From Paenibacillus sp. OK003 (GTDB lineage: Bacteria > Bacillota > Bacilli > Paenibacillales > Paenibacillaceae): a stretch of DNA of 64,000 bases. A program made the position numbers and the translations under genes. This document shows, one piece after another, positions 18,083-26,214 of the stretch. Below the pieces are notes generated by a model. That model had not been told where the DNA came from and did not search any database. It saw only the letters and a list, made by a program, of their open reading frames with translations. The first letter of the stretch is position 1. Each line of letters opens with the position of its first letter. Where the stretch lies: positions 434,001 to 498,000 of the forward strand of contig NZ_FOBD01000001.1 of NCBI RefSeq assembly GCF_900109515.1. The letters run 5' to 3'.

Positions 18083-18154
18083 GAGGGGACTAAGCAAAAG
18101 TAATCAGGATATATTCGAATATATTTGAACGACACAAAAATCGATCTACATATG

Positions 18155-18182
18155 AAAAGTCTGCTTTCGAGCAGGCTTTTTT
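18155..18182 (+). terminator. Terminator after ferritin
   Basis: An 11-bp stem with a TTCG tetraloop (AAAAGTCTGCT / AGCAGGCTTTT) followed by T residues. Confidence 0.9.
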
Positions 18183-18489
18183 GTTATATCATTTTAAGCT
18201 TCTTCGCTTGTTTCATATCAATTCCAGACATGAATCTATCAGAACCCACAATTTGGGTTAATAGAATATATGTCAACATTGATCTATCCCGACGGATGTC
18301 CTTTTTCGAGCAAATCTATCAAATTCGTTTTATTTTTTTGGGTAATCTGACAAAAGTGTAACTCGAACGTAGCATTTGAAACGAGAATGGGCCGCACTCT
18401 TTTTGATAGTATTAGGAATATCGCCAAGGGCTGCAATGAGAGAAACATAGACACCCGGGGAAATACAAGACATAAGGGAGACTTTTATT
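18183..18489. other. Intergenic region before the deacetylase gene
   Basis: About 300 bp of AT-rich sequence. A short hairpin (AACCCA/TGGGTT) lies at about 18245-18261. A 78-codon frame starting at 18125 runs through the ferritin terminator, has no ribosome site and is not believed. No convincing promoter was identified. Confidence 0.4.
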
Positions 18490-19230
18490 ATGCTACATAT
18501 TCGTAAAACGTTCATCACCGCACTTGCTATTCTATTGATCATTCCGTTGCTATTGCCGCAGTCGGCTTCGGCTGCATCATCCGCATCTAAGAATGCTGGA
18601 AATAAAGCGAGCTCCAAGATCATATATCTAACTTTCGATGATGGGCCCACCGCTCACACGGGACAATTACTGGATATTCTGGATCAGTACAATGCCAAGG
18701 CGACATTCTTCATGCTTGGACCTCAGATGGAGAAGTTTCAGAAGGCGACCAAGCGTATTGTTGCAGACGGACATGGACTGGGCTTGCACGGCGTAACGCA
18801 TGTTCCCGGTAAATTTTATAAATCCGCATACAGCGGTTTGAAAGAAATGCAGCAGGCCAATGAAAGCTTGAACAAAGTGGCAGGTGTCAAAACCAGTCTC
18901 GTTCGTACTCCATACGGCAGCAAACCGTATCTCAAACCGGCATATCGCAATGTTCTACTGGGTCAGGGTGGATTCCATCTGTGGGACTGGAATGTTGATT
19001 CCGAAGATTGGAAATACAAGAAGGATCATCAGAAAGTCTACAACAGCGTGATGAAGCAGATCCATAATGTGCAAAAGAGCGGAACCACCCCGGTGGTACT
19101 GATGCACGACCAGGAAGCGACATTGAAAGTACTTCCGCAAGTGTTAAAAACACTGAAAGCAGAAGGTTACCAATTTGAGGTGCTGACGAAGAAAATACAG
19201 CCCGTGAATTTCTGGAATGACAAACGTTAA
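18490..19230 (+). CDS. Secreted polysaccharide deacetylase (CE4)
   Basis: A 246-residue protein with a signal peptide ending at about residue 28 (SASA-A). The NodB-homology domain shows all five CE4 motifs: TFDDGP (residues 48-53, catalytic base and metal Asp), HGVTH (metal His pair), RTPYGSKPY, WDWNVDSEDW and VVLMHD. It would deacetylate N-acetylglucosamine in peptidoglycan or a related polymer outside the membrane. A lipoprotein gene follows after 56 bp with no terminator between, so the two may be co-transcribed. Confidence 0.92.
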   Translation: MLHIRKTFITALAILLIIPLLLPQSASAASSASKNAGNKASSKIIYLTFDDGPTAHTGQLLDILDQYNAKATFFMLGPQMEKFQKATKRIVADGHGLGLHGVTHVPGKFYKSAYSGLKEMQQANESLNKVAGVKTSLVRTPYGSKPYLKPAYRNVLLGQGGFHLWDWNVDSEDWKYKKDHQKVYNSVMKQIHNVQKSGTTPVVLMHDQEATLKVLPQVLKTLKAEGYQFEVLTKKIQPVNFWNDKR

Positions 19231-19286
19231 AATGCTGCCAGATAACCAAATAAGCTAATCTCAATACCAGTTTCAAGGAGGACAAC

Positions 19287-20195
19287 ATGAGTAAACCTAA
19301 ATTATGGATGACGATTCCTGTGACGACAGCAGTCCTGCTTGCTCTTGCGGGATGTGGTGGCCAGGATACCCAATCATCATCAACGGACAACATGTCCCCT
19401 GCGGTTGGCGAACAGGTTCAATCGGGCAGTGGAGGAGCTGATTTCTCCAGTGGAACCGAAGATAACGGAACAGATACAACGGAAACAACCGGGAAGGAAG
19501 GTTCTGCGGGAAGCGGGACATCGAGTTCGGAAACGGGCAGTAGCGGTCAAACCCAGCAAAGTGGGAACGATGTCATTCAGGACATTCGCAGTCAGCTGAA
19601 GATGAAGAACGCTTCGTTACCTACTTCATTTTCCCTGGAAAAGGGGAAACATCTGACTGCATCGATCACATCGAATACTTCAGATGCGTTCCACATTAAC
19701 TTTTATTCCACTGACCAATCTGTTGCGGTTAACGATGCTTCGTTGACGGCCTCTGGCAGCAAGGTACCTGTTCTGGCATCCTATGAAGTGAAGACGTATA
19801 ACGACCCGAACAGTACGGATATTTTCCCTGAGACAGATTTGAAAGACATTCCTGAGGACATGACTATGGATCTGGGACATGACATCAAGGGTGTGGCTGA
19901 AGGCGCGGCGGGCAGTCAGTATCTGACATGGACAGAAGGGAGATGGACGCTTCAAATTCGCTCGGTTTCCGAAGATAACATGAATAATCCGGGGATTGCG
20001 AAGAAAATGGTGGAATACCTGGAGTCCCATACACTGCCTGCACCAAAGGATAAAGGATTCGTAAATGTCGAGTACCCAAGTGGGGGGAAAAGCGTGAATG
20101 TAACGATCTCCTGGCAAGATGGCAAGCAGATTCATCAGCTCCAGACCGAGCAGGTGCCACTGGAAGCTTTGGGCATGGTTGTTTCTGTAAAATAA
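19287..20195 (+). CDS. Lipoprotein of unknown function
   Basis: A 302-residue exported protein: basic start, hydrophobic stretch and lipobox LALAGC, so Cys23 would be lipidated. Residues 25-95 are a Ser/Thr/Gly/Gln-rich flexible linker. The remainder, about 100-302, is a folded domain (DIRSQLKMKNASLPTSF start) that I do not recognise; its ending VEYPSGGKSVNVTISWQDGK is strand-rich. AGGAGG lies 5 bp before the ATG. Co-location with the deacetylase suggests an envelope role, inferred only. Confidence 0.8.
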   Translation: MSKPKLWMTIPVTTAVLLALAGCGGQDTQSSSTDNMSPAVGEQVQSGSGGADFSSGTEDNGTDTTETTGKEGSAGSGTSSSETGSSGQTQQSGNDVIQDIRSQLKMKNASLPTSFSLEKGKHLTASITSNTSDAFHINFYSTDQSVAVNDASLTASGSKVPVLASYEVKTYNDPNSTDIFPETDLKDIPEDMTMDLGHDIKGVAEGAAGSQYLTWTEGRWTLQIRSVSEDNMNNPGIAKKMVEYLESHTLPAPKDKGFVNVEYPSGGKSVNVTISWQDGKQIHQLQTEQVPLEALGMVVSVK

Positions 20196-20226
20196 GCAAG
20201 GCTTTAAGTCAAGGCTTCAAAAGGAA

Positions 20227-20309
20227 ATAGGCTGGTCGGAGTGAGTACTCCAGGCCAGCCTATCCTTGTATAAGCAAGGTACACCGATGGGACGGTGAAC
20301 CTTGCTTAT
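20227..20309. terminator. Tandem hairpins between convergent genes
   Basis: A first stem pairs ATAGGCTGG with CCAGCCTAT (20227-20263). A second pairs ATAAGCAAGGT with ACCTTGCTTAT (20270-20309) and encloses CACCG/CGGTG. The second probably terminates both the lipoprotein and desR transcripts, though T-runs are short. Confidence 0.65.
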
Positions 20310-20338
20310 TTATGTTTCATTGGGTTAAAGCGGTACTT

Positions 20339-20938
20339 TCATTTAAACCACCCTTTTTCTTTGGAACGGGTAATGGCTTCAATGCGGTTACTCGCATTTA
20401 ACTTGTTGAGGATAATAGAGATGTAATTTCGCACCGTACCGGTTGTAATAAAGAGATGTCCGGCAATTTCCTTTGTATTCTTTCCGTCTGCCATCAGGCC
20501 GAGAACGGCATTTTCCCGTTCGGTCAACGGGTTCTCCTGTACATAAGCCTCGTCCACCAGGTCGGGTGCAAAAATACGTCTCCCATTCATGACCTGACGG
20601 ATTGCTTCGGCCAGTTCCTCGATCGGGCTATCCTTTAACAGATAACCGCGTACGCCGCCTTTCAAAGCACGTTCAAAATATCCGGTCCGGGCAAAGGTTG
20701 TCAAAATAATGACTTTACAGCTCATGCCTTTAAGTTCCTCAGCGGCCTCCAGGCCACTTTTGACTGGCATTTCAATGTCCATCAGACAGATGTCTGGTGT
20801 ATGCTCCCTGACGAGAGCAAGAGCCTCCTGTCCATTGCTTGCGCGTCCTACCACTTCCATATCCTCTTCCAGATTGAGTAGGGAAGACAATGCCCCCAGC
20901 ATCATACGCTGGTCTTCGGCGATTACGATCCTGATCAT
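20339..20938 (-). CDS. desR: Response regulator DesR (NarL/LuxR type)
   Basis: A 199-residue regulator with receiver domain (acid pocket Glu8-Asp9, phospho-acceptor Asp54 in LMDIEMP, Lys in YLLKD) and a C-terminal LuxR helix-turn-helix (LTERENAVLGLMADG, TVRNYISIILNKL). It overlaps the DesK kinase gene by 4 bp and is third in the order des-desK-desR, the arrangement of the B. subtilis membrane-fluidity thermosensor. When phosphorylated in the cold, DesR activates the desaturase gene in that organism. Confidence 0.9.
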   Translation of the reverse strand: MIRIVIAEDQRMMLGALSSLLNLEEDMEVVGRASNGQEALALVREHTPDICLMDIEMPVKSGLEAAEELKGMSCKVIILTTFARTGYFERALKGGVRGYLLKDSPIEELAEAIRQVMNGRRIFAPDLVDEAYVQENPLTERENAVLGLMADGKNTKEIAGHLFITTGTVRNYISIILNKLNASNRIEAITRSKEKGWFK

Positions 20939-22071
20939 TGTTCATCCTCCTTTATCGGTTTGCGGACCAGCTTGGGAACATGGATGACAATGCCTGTACC
21001 TTGCATGTCTGTTCCGGAGCGAATATCCAGACAACCGTTCACAAATTCAAGTCGTTCTTTCATACCCAGGATTCCGGTACCGCGTCGTTCTTGCTTGCGG
21101 GTACGTTCTATTCCGACTCCGTTATCCTGAACCGTTAATACATTATCGGCCAGTGTCTCCTCGATACGGATGGTGCACACCGTTGCCTGACTGTGTTTGA
21201 CGACATTCGTAACGGCTTCTTTCAGACACATGCCGAGCACATTTTCATTCAGCTGTGACGTATCCTGCAACTTCGGATTGCCTTCCAGTACAAATTCAAT
21301 GGAAGCGGCTTTCAAAATCTGTTCGGCACGGAATAGTTCATCCACCAGTTGTGTGCCACGCATGTTGGTAACCATTTCCCGGACTTCCTTCAGGGCTGTA
21401 CTTGCCGTCTGCCTCAGATCGTTCAGCTCAATCTCGGCTTGATCAGGATTATTGCGGAGCAGACGCTTCGCCAGATCGGTTTTCAGACCGATGAGAGAGA
21501 GCTTTTGTCCAAGTGTATCGTGCAGATCGCGTGCGATACGTTGCCGCTCTTCCATTTTCACCAGATCATCCAGCCGTTTGTTGGCATTCTCCAGTTGGCC
21601 TTCCAACTGTTCACGCTTGTTTTTGTTATACGTACTGATCGGAAGCAGAATGGATGCCATGAGACTAATGAATACAAACGGAAACTGACTGAGCAGCAGG
21701 GTGCTCTGCTTGATGAAACTATAATTGATGCTTAGAAAACTGGCTGCCAGATTCACCGAATAAAGGGTGAAGAAACCGGCTTTATTTTTAATATTCCCAA
21801 TAAAGAAAGCAAGAAACAATGAGAAATAGGCATAATCATAAGCGATGGTCATCGTAATTGATATGGCAATCAACAGTCCAATCCACATATACACCTGCCA
21901 GCCCTTTGTGATGAAGGCAAGCAGATAACAAACAAAGAAGAACAGAATGATGAAAATTCCCGCCACCGTGGGCCACAATTTGGAATATTGTGAAATATAA
22001 TAGAAGGGCAGGATGAAAAAGACGAGCCATACATACGGATTCAAACCTGTATTTTTATAAAAGAGCTGCAT
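20935..22071 (-). CDS. desK: Sensor histidine kinase DesK (thermosensor)
   Basis: A 378-residue kinase. Residues 12-145 hold about five membrane helices, then a coiled region and a HisKA_3 dimerisation domain with RDLHDTLGQKLS (His184), followed by a HATPase with NVVKHSQA and DNGVGI. The layout equals B. subtilis DesK, which senses membrane thickness and order on cooling. The ATG at 22071 is 19 bp from GGAGGAG, unusually far, so the true start is uncertain. Two similar CAGGCT...AAGTTT words occur in the 106-bp gap after the desaturase. Confidence 0.88.
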   Translation of the reverse strand: MQLFYKNTGLNPYVWLVFFILPFYYISQYSKLWPTVAGIFIILFFFVCYLLAFITKGWQVYMWIGLLIAISITMTIAYDYAYFSLFLAFFIGNIKNKAGFFTLYSVNLAASFLSINYSFIKQSTLLLSQFPFVFISLMASILLPISTYNKNKREQLEGQLENANKRLDDLVKMEERQRIARDLHDTLGQKLSLIGLKTDLAKRLLRNNPDQAEIELNDLRQTASTALKEVREMVTNMRGTQLVDELFRAEQILKAASIEFVLEGNPKLQDTSQLNENVLGMCLKEAVTNVVKHSQATVCTIRIEETLADNVLTVQDNGVGIERTRKQERRGTGILGMKERLEFVNGCLDIRSGTDMQGTGIVIHVPKLVRKPIKEDEQ

Positions 22072-22177
22072 CCACTTTTGAATGAAAATTCTCCTCCTCG
22101 GACTTGCATTGTACTCAAACTTAGCCTGACTTTAGCATAAACTTCAGCCTGAATACAAGAAAACGAATCCGACAGAG

Positions 22178-23236
22178 TTAAGGCTTCTCTGTCAGACCCG
22201 CTGGGTTGTTTACTCGAATTGGCGGTTGAACGTAAGGCTTGCGAGATAAGCGTTTGATCTCTCTGAAACTGACAAATTGCTTGGATTCTTCGTCCCACAG
22301 ACGGAAGCGCAGGGCAGCCAGACTAGAGCGCAGCGTAATCGTTGTAGCCTTTTGCAGTGGCGGTGTTGCATTATGTGCTTCTTCCAAATAATAGTTGGGA
22401 ACACGCGGGCTCAAGTGATGCACATGGTGGAACCCAATATTGCCACTAATCCATTGCAGCAGTTTAGGCAATTTGTAATATGAACTACCTTCTACAGCAG
22501 CCTTCACATAACTCCATTCATCTTCATTCTCAAAGTACGTATCTTCAAATTGATGCTGTACGTAGAACAGCCAGATGCCGAAGAAACCGGAGAAGAAAAA
22601 GACGGGTGCCTGCACCATGACAAAAGCCTGCCAGCCGACGAGCCAGCACATAAAAGCATAGAGGCCAACGATCAGGACTGTTGTCAAATGGGTATTGATG
22701 CGTTCTTTGCGTCTTGCACCCTTACGGTTAAAACGATAAGCGAACAGAAACACATAAATCGGTCCAATACCGAATAAAACGACAGGATTACGATAAATCC
22801 GGTAGAACAGACGACCCCAAGGGGAAGCAGCTTTGTATTCCTCAACCGTCATTACCCAGATGTCACCAACACCGCGTTTATCCAGATTACCGCTGGTTGC
22901 GTGGTGAATGGAATGCTCGTTTTTCCATTGCAGATAAGGCGTCAGGGTTAATACACCTGTAATGGTGCCGAGAATGTCATTGGCACGCTTGCTTTTGAAG
23001 AATGAACCATGACAACAGTCATGGAAGATGATAAACGTTCTGAGGACAAATCCCGAGGCTACGAGGGCAATCGGAAATGCCAGCCAGTAGGACACAGACA
23101 GACTGTAATAGGCTGCGGCCCACAATAATAATAGTGGGAGTATGGAGTTGACTAATTGTTGGATACTTAGGCGAAGATTATTTTTCTCATAAGGGGTCAC
23201 TTCTTTTTTAAGGGCCATTTCTTTGGTTCTGCTCAT
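22178..23236 (-). CDS. des: Acyl-lipid fatty acid desaturase
   Basis: A 352-residue membrane desaturase with the three histidine boxes that bind the di-iron centre: HDCCHGS, HSIHHA and HHVHH. Hydrophobic helix pairs precede the first and separate the second and third boxes. It introduces a double bond (delta-5 in B. subtilis) into phospholipid acyl chains after cooling. ATG at 23236 is chosen because AAGGAGG lies 10 bp upstream; the longer TTG-started frame has no ribosome site. It is first of the des-desK-desR set. Confidence 0.93.
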   Translation of the reverse strand: MSRTKEMALKKEVTPYEKNNLRLSIQQLVNSILPLLLLWAAAYYSLSVSYWLAFPIALVASGFVLRTFIIFHDCCHGSFFKSKRANDILGTITGVLTLTPYLQWKNEHSIHHATSGNLDKRGVGDIWVMTVEEYKAASPWGRLFYRIYRNPVVLFGIGPIYVFLFAYRFNRKGARRKERINTHLTTVLIVGLYAFMCWLVGWQAFVMVQAPVFFFSGFFGIWLFYVQHQFEDTYFENEDEWSYVKAAVEGSSYYKLPKLLQWISGNIGFHHVHHLSPRVPNYYLEEAHNATPPLQKATTITLRSSLAALRFRLWDEESKQFVSFREIKRLSRKPYVQPPIRVNNPAGLTEKP

Positions 23237-23327
23237 AGACGTACTTCCTCCTTCAATGGTCAATAACTGTAATCAGTTCTAACCTAACGCTTCCTGGGAA
23301 GATGTCTCCAAGTGAGGCGTTTTTATC

Positions 23328-23356
23328 ATTGTATAAGAATGCGTCCAGTGCAGTAA
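23328..23356 (-). promoter_or_regulatory. Candidate des promoter
   Basis: On the minus strand TTACTG (23356-23351) and TACAAT (23333-23328) are separated by 17 bp. The inferred start near 23321 leaves a leader of about 85 bases. Confidence 0.5.
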
Positions 23357-23362
23357 GTCATA

Positions 23363-23420
23363 AGTGTCAGTACACTGTAATGATGAATATCAATGATGAC
23401 CCATGACATTTGTCATGGGT
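23363..23420. promoter_or_regulatory. Two inverted repeats upstream of des, candidate DesR sites
   Basis: A perfect 22-bp inverted repeat at 23399-23420 (ACCCATGACA, TT, TGTCATGGGT) and a shorter one at 23363-23376 (AGTGT/ACACT) lie at about -78 to -99 and -42 to -55 of the proposed des start. DesR is known to bind upstream of Pdes in B. subtilis; assigning these repeats to DesR is inference. The repeat could also be read toward the divergent gene at 23612. Confidence 0.45.
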
Positions 23421-23473
23421 GGTGAAGTGAAAATGCTCTGTAGAGCCTAAAATAACAGTAATTTCAGATTCCT

Positions 23474-23513
23474 TTGTACAATTCGCGCAACAATTTGTAT
23501 TATGTATACAAAT
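23474..23513 (+). promoter_or_regulatory. Promoter with overlapping palindrome before the YitT-family gene
   Basis: TTGTAC (23474-23479) and TATTAT (23498-23503) with an 18-bp spacer. An 8-5-8 inverted repeat, ATTTGTAT at 23493-23500 and ATACAAAT at 23506-23513, covers the -10 box and looks like a repressor operator. Confidence 0.5.
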
Positions 23514-23611
23514 TTTGCTCATGGCATGGTAGAATCTATCTTTGAGTGGTTATGACAACTTATGAAACTGGTTGATAGGTTGATTTTCTGATGGATTGGA
23601 TGGAGTGCATG

Positions 23612-24451
23612 ATGAAGAAAAGAATAACGGATATTCTATTTATTATGGCGGGTGCATTTCTGTTTGCACTTGCGGTAAACCTGTTCGTCATCCCGAATGA
23701 TCTGGCTGAAGGCGGCGTTACGGGAATTACAATTATTTTGTATTATCTCTTTGAATGGTCTCCTGGGCTGATGAACTTGCTCTTGAATGGTATTTTGCTA
23801 CTAGTGGGGTACAAGTTTCTGGACAGAACAACAACGGTGTATACCATTATTGCGGTGGTATTCAACTCGCTGTTCCTGCACCTGACCGAGAGCTGGACGA
23901 TTGCATCAGACGAGCTCTGGATTAATACCATTTTTGGTGGATTATTTGCCGGTCTGGGTATCGGCTTGATTGTTAGAGTAGGCGGCACAACGGCGGGGAC
24001 GGTTATTTTGGCCCGACTTGCCAACAAATATCTGGATTGGAACATCAGTTATGGACTGTTATTCTTCGATCTGATCGTGGCGTTCTCGTCGTTCTTCATT
24101 ATCGGGCCGCAAGGGTTGATGTGTACGATTGTTATGCTGTTCGTCGGCACGAAAACGATGGAGTTCATTATTGAAGGGCTCAATCCGAAAAAAGCAGTCA
24201 CGATTATATCTACGAAACAGGATGCCATTGCTCAGCAGGTCATTGAGAAGATGGATCGGGGTGTCACTGTCCTGTCTGGTCATGGCTATTATACGAAGAA
24301 TCCGAAAGAGATCTTATATATTGTCATTAGCAAACAAGAAGTTCCAATGCTCAAGAAGATTGTGCGAGCGGAGGATGAAATTGCTTTCATAACGATCCAT
24401 GATGTGCGTGACGTATTTGGTGAAGGGTTCATTGAGTTGTCCAAATCGTAA
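23612..24451 (+). CDS. YitT-family membrane protein (DUF161/DUF2179)
   Basis: About 279 residues. Five to six membrane helices occupy residues 5-180 (FALAVNLFVIPNDLAEGGVTG, GLGIGLIVRVGGTTAGT), followed by a cytoplasmic DUF2179 domain with GHGYYTKNPKEILYIVISKQE. This domain order defines the YitT family; the transported substrate is not established. Of clustered starts at 23591, 23609 and 23612, the last is best placed relative to GGAG at 23602-23605. Its own terminator has been split by an insertion sequence. Confidence 0.87.
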   Translation: MKKRITDILFIMAGAFLFALAVNLFVIPNDLAEGGVTGITIILYYLFEWSPGLMNLLLNGILLLVGYKFLDRTTTVYTIIAVVFNSLFLHLTESWTIASDELWINTIFGGLFAGLGIGLIVRVGGTTAGTVILARLANKYLDWNISYGLLFFDLIVAFSSFFIIGPQGLMCTIVMLFVGTKTMEFIIEGLNPKKAVTIISTKQDAIAQQVIEKMDRGVTVLSGHGYYTKNPKEILYIVISKQEVPMLKKIVRAEDEIAFITIHDVRDVFGEGFIELSKS

Positions 24452-24477
24452 TAAAACGTATATATAAGGAAGTAAGG

Positions 24478-24490
24478 AGCTGCGGTGTTT
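24478..24490 (+). terminator. Left half of a terminator split by an insertion sequence
   Basis: AGCTGCGGTG followed by TTT. The matching arm CACTGCGGCT with its T-run is at 25762-25777, beyond the insertion. Joined with one TTT removed, they form a 10-bp stem (two G-U pairs) with loop TTTAT and a T-run: the terminator of the YitT-family gene. Confidence 0.8.
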
Positions 24491-24528
24491 TGGTCAAGAC
24501 CCCATTTAGTAGACATTATAAAAAGACC

Positions 24529-25413
24529 CTAGGCTGCAAACTGGCGTCGGTACTCTACCGGTGTCAGTTTTTTCAGTTTTCGTTGTGGCCGTTTTCGGTT
24601 GTAAAAATGGATATATTTTTCGATTTTGCTTTGTGCTTCGGCAACCGTTCGTATATGATAAGGATTGAGTCCTTCCGTTTTGAGATGCGAGAAGAAACTC
24701 TCCATAGAGGCATTGTCATAACAATTTCCTCGGCGAGACATGCTGATTCGGGCGCCAACCTTTGGCAGCATGTCGTGGTAAGCATGAGATGTGTACTGGA
24801 ATCCTTGGTCGCTGTGAACGATCAGTCCGGTCACGTCTTTTTGCTTCGTAAACGCCTTGCTGAATGTGCGGAGCACCAGTTCATTGTCGTTGCGTTCGCC
24901 TATTTCGTAAGCCACAATTTCGTTATTAAACAGATCCTTTATGGCTGAAAGATATACCCAGCGCTCTCCCACACGATACTGGGTAATGTCGGTCACCCAT
25001 TTCTGATTCGGCTTTTCCGCACGGAAGTCGCGCTTCAAGAGGTTCTCTGCTACACGCTGCGCAGGTGCATACGAGCTGCTGGAGCGTCGTTTACGACGGA
25101 TTCGAGATTGAATTCCGAGCCTTTGCATCAGGCGGAGCACCTTTTTGTGGTTCATCCAAATCCCTTGATCTTGCCAAAGGAACAACTGGAGCTGTCGATA
25201 ACCATATTTGCCTTCATATCGTTGATACGTTTGAAGCACCTGCTTCTTCGCCTTTGCATCGCGATCGATTCGTTTACGTTTTACATAGGCATAAAACCCA
25301 CTCCGGGACACGCCAAACACCTGGCATAGTTTCTGGATATCACCGTATGCCGCTACTTTTTCCATGATCTGAAATCTCTCTTGTTTGCTTCCTCCTTCCA
25401 GGTTACCAAGCAC
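24529..25413 (-). CDS. IS3-family transposase OrfB (DDE integrase domain)
   Basis: A 294-codon frame with the HTH_21 region and rve integrase core. The catalytic DDE triad is visible in VTDITQY, HSDQG and ASMESFFS. It has no good start of its own at the 5' end: the frame is entered by -1 slippage from orfA at A-AAA-AAG (25419-25413), giving the OrfAB transposase. Confidence 0.93.
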   Translation of the reverse strand: MLGNLEGGSKQERFQIMEKVAAYGDIQKLCQVFGVSRSGFYAYVKRKRIDRDAKAKKQVLQTYQRYEGKYGYRQLQLFLWQDQGIWMNHKKVLRLMQRLGIQSRIRRKRRSSSSYAPAQRVAENLLKRDFRAEKPNQKWVTDITQYRVGERWVYLSAIKDLFNNEIVAYEIGERNDNELVLRTFSKAFTKQKDVTGLIVHSDQGFQYTSHAYHDMLPKVGARISMSRRGNCYDNASMESFFSHLKTEGLNPYHIRTVAEAQSKIEKYIHFYNRKRPQRKLKKLTPVEYRRQFAA

Positions 25414-25679
25414 TTTTTTAGCAATTCATTCTCCCGTTTCAGGTTTTGCACATAGCGGTCTTGATCCAAGTATTCTTTCCGTCGACCTCGCTGATCCATC
25501 AGTCCAAACTCACCTTGTTCCCGATATTTTCGCATCCAGCGCTTCATTCGTCCTGGGTCATGAATCCCCAGATGTTCATTAATCTTTCGATAAGTCCACC
25601 CCTCAACCGTATGCAGACGAATAGCCTCATTTTTTATCTTCTCCGAATACGTTTTAAACTTTTGTCCTTTAATCGCCAT
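25353..25679 (-). CDS. IS3-family OrfA (helix-turn-helix)
   Basis: A 108-residue protein with an N-terminal HTH (YSEKIKNEAIRLHTVEGWTYRKINEHLGI) and a C-terminal leucine-zipper-like stretch (YVQNLKRENELLKKCL). The start at MAIKGQ (25679) has GGGGGTG 8 bp upstream. The slippery heptamer A AAA AAG is in the correct phase after the CTA codon. OrfA alone would bind the ends and restrain transposition, as known for the family. Confidence 0.9.
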   Translation of the reverse strand: MAIKGQKFKTYSEKIKNEAIRLHTVEGWTYRKINEHLGIHDPGRMKRWMRKYREQGEFGLMDQRGRRKEYLDQDRYVQNLKRENELLKKCLVTWKEEANKRDFRSWKK

Positions 25680-25756
25680 AAAAAAATGCACCCCCTAGAA
25701 TTTCATCGGCTAAACCCAGGGGTTTTTCCAATGTCTATTCTAAGGGGTGCACTTCA

Positions 25757-26214
25757 TTTATCACTGCGGCTTTTTTGATTTATATGGTGTAAAGTCGAAA
25801 TTAAATGATCACGATGAGATCAGGCCTTGATTTGTTAATCATATGATCCGATACAGAAAATAGCTCGTATCGCTGGACATTAAGCGGCACGGCAGCACGG
25901 ATAATCTGGCAAGAGAACAGCGGTGAAAAATAAACGTAAAGAGAGCGGTCAGAATAATCTTACCTTTTGGGTTAAGTGGTATTCTGCCGCTCTCTTTCCG
26001 ATGTGATATTTTCTAATCTGTAATTATAAGATATAATATGCATTAATCAGGCTATGGTATCCCTTCCTTCTGAACTCTTACAATGGTATTAGGGGACCGC
26101 TTCCCTGATTTTTTTAGTTTTTTGGACTGTGTCATACATATGAAGAATCGCCACGAGTTAGGCCAAGTTATACCAATGCTGAATATATTATCGTCATGTG
26201 GGAGAGTACAAGTG
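25757..26214. other. Intergenic region after the insertion sequence
   Basis: About 450 bp. It starts with the right half of the split terminator (25762-25777). A long hairpin is at 25938-25997. The remainder is AT-rich with a candidate TATAAT at about 26032. In-frame codons between 26083 and 26215 continue the downstream gene but lack any ribosome site. Confidence 0.5.
25938..25997. terminator. Strong hairpin, terminator-like or attenuator
   Basis: AAAGAGAGCGG-CAGAATA pairs with TATTCTG-CGCTCTCTTT, an 18-bp stem with one mismatch and a loop of about 24 bases. It sits between the insertion sequence and the next gene; T-runs are short. Confidence 0.5.

Larger units (their letters stand above)
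24491..25756. mobile_element. Complete IS3-family insertion sequence, IS150-like
   Basis: A 1266-bp element starting TGGTCAAG and ending CACTTCA, so it has TG...CA tips. The two ends are imperfect inverted repeats: both contain ACCCC and TAGACATT at the same offsets, and similarity continues inward to about 45 bp. It is flanked by a direct repeat TTT (24488-24490 and 25757-25759), the 3-bp duplication usual for this family. It carries orfA and orfB on the minus strand joined by a frameshift window. Both frames are intact, so the copy may be active. Confidence 0.92.

Noticed and set aside
18125-18361. 78-codon frame after ferritin
   Set aside because: It crosses the ferritin terminator, lacks a ribosome site and has no domain resemblance.
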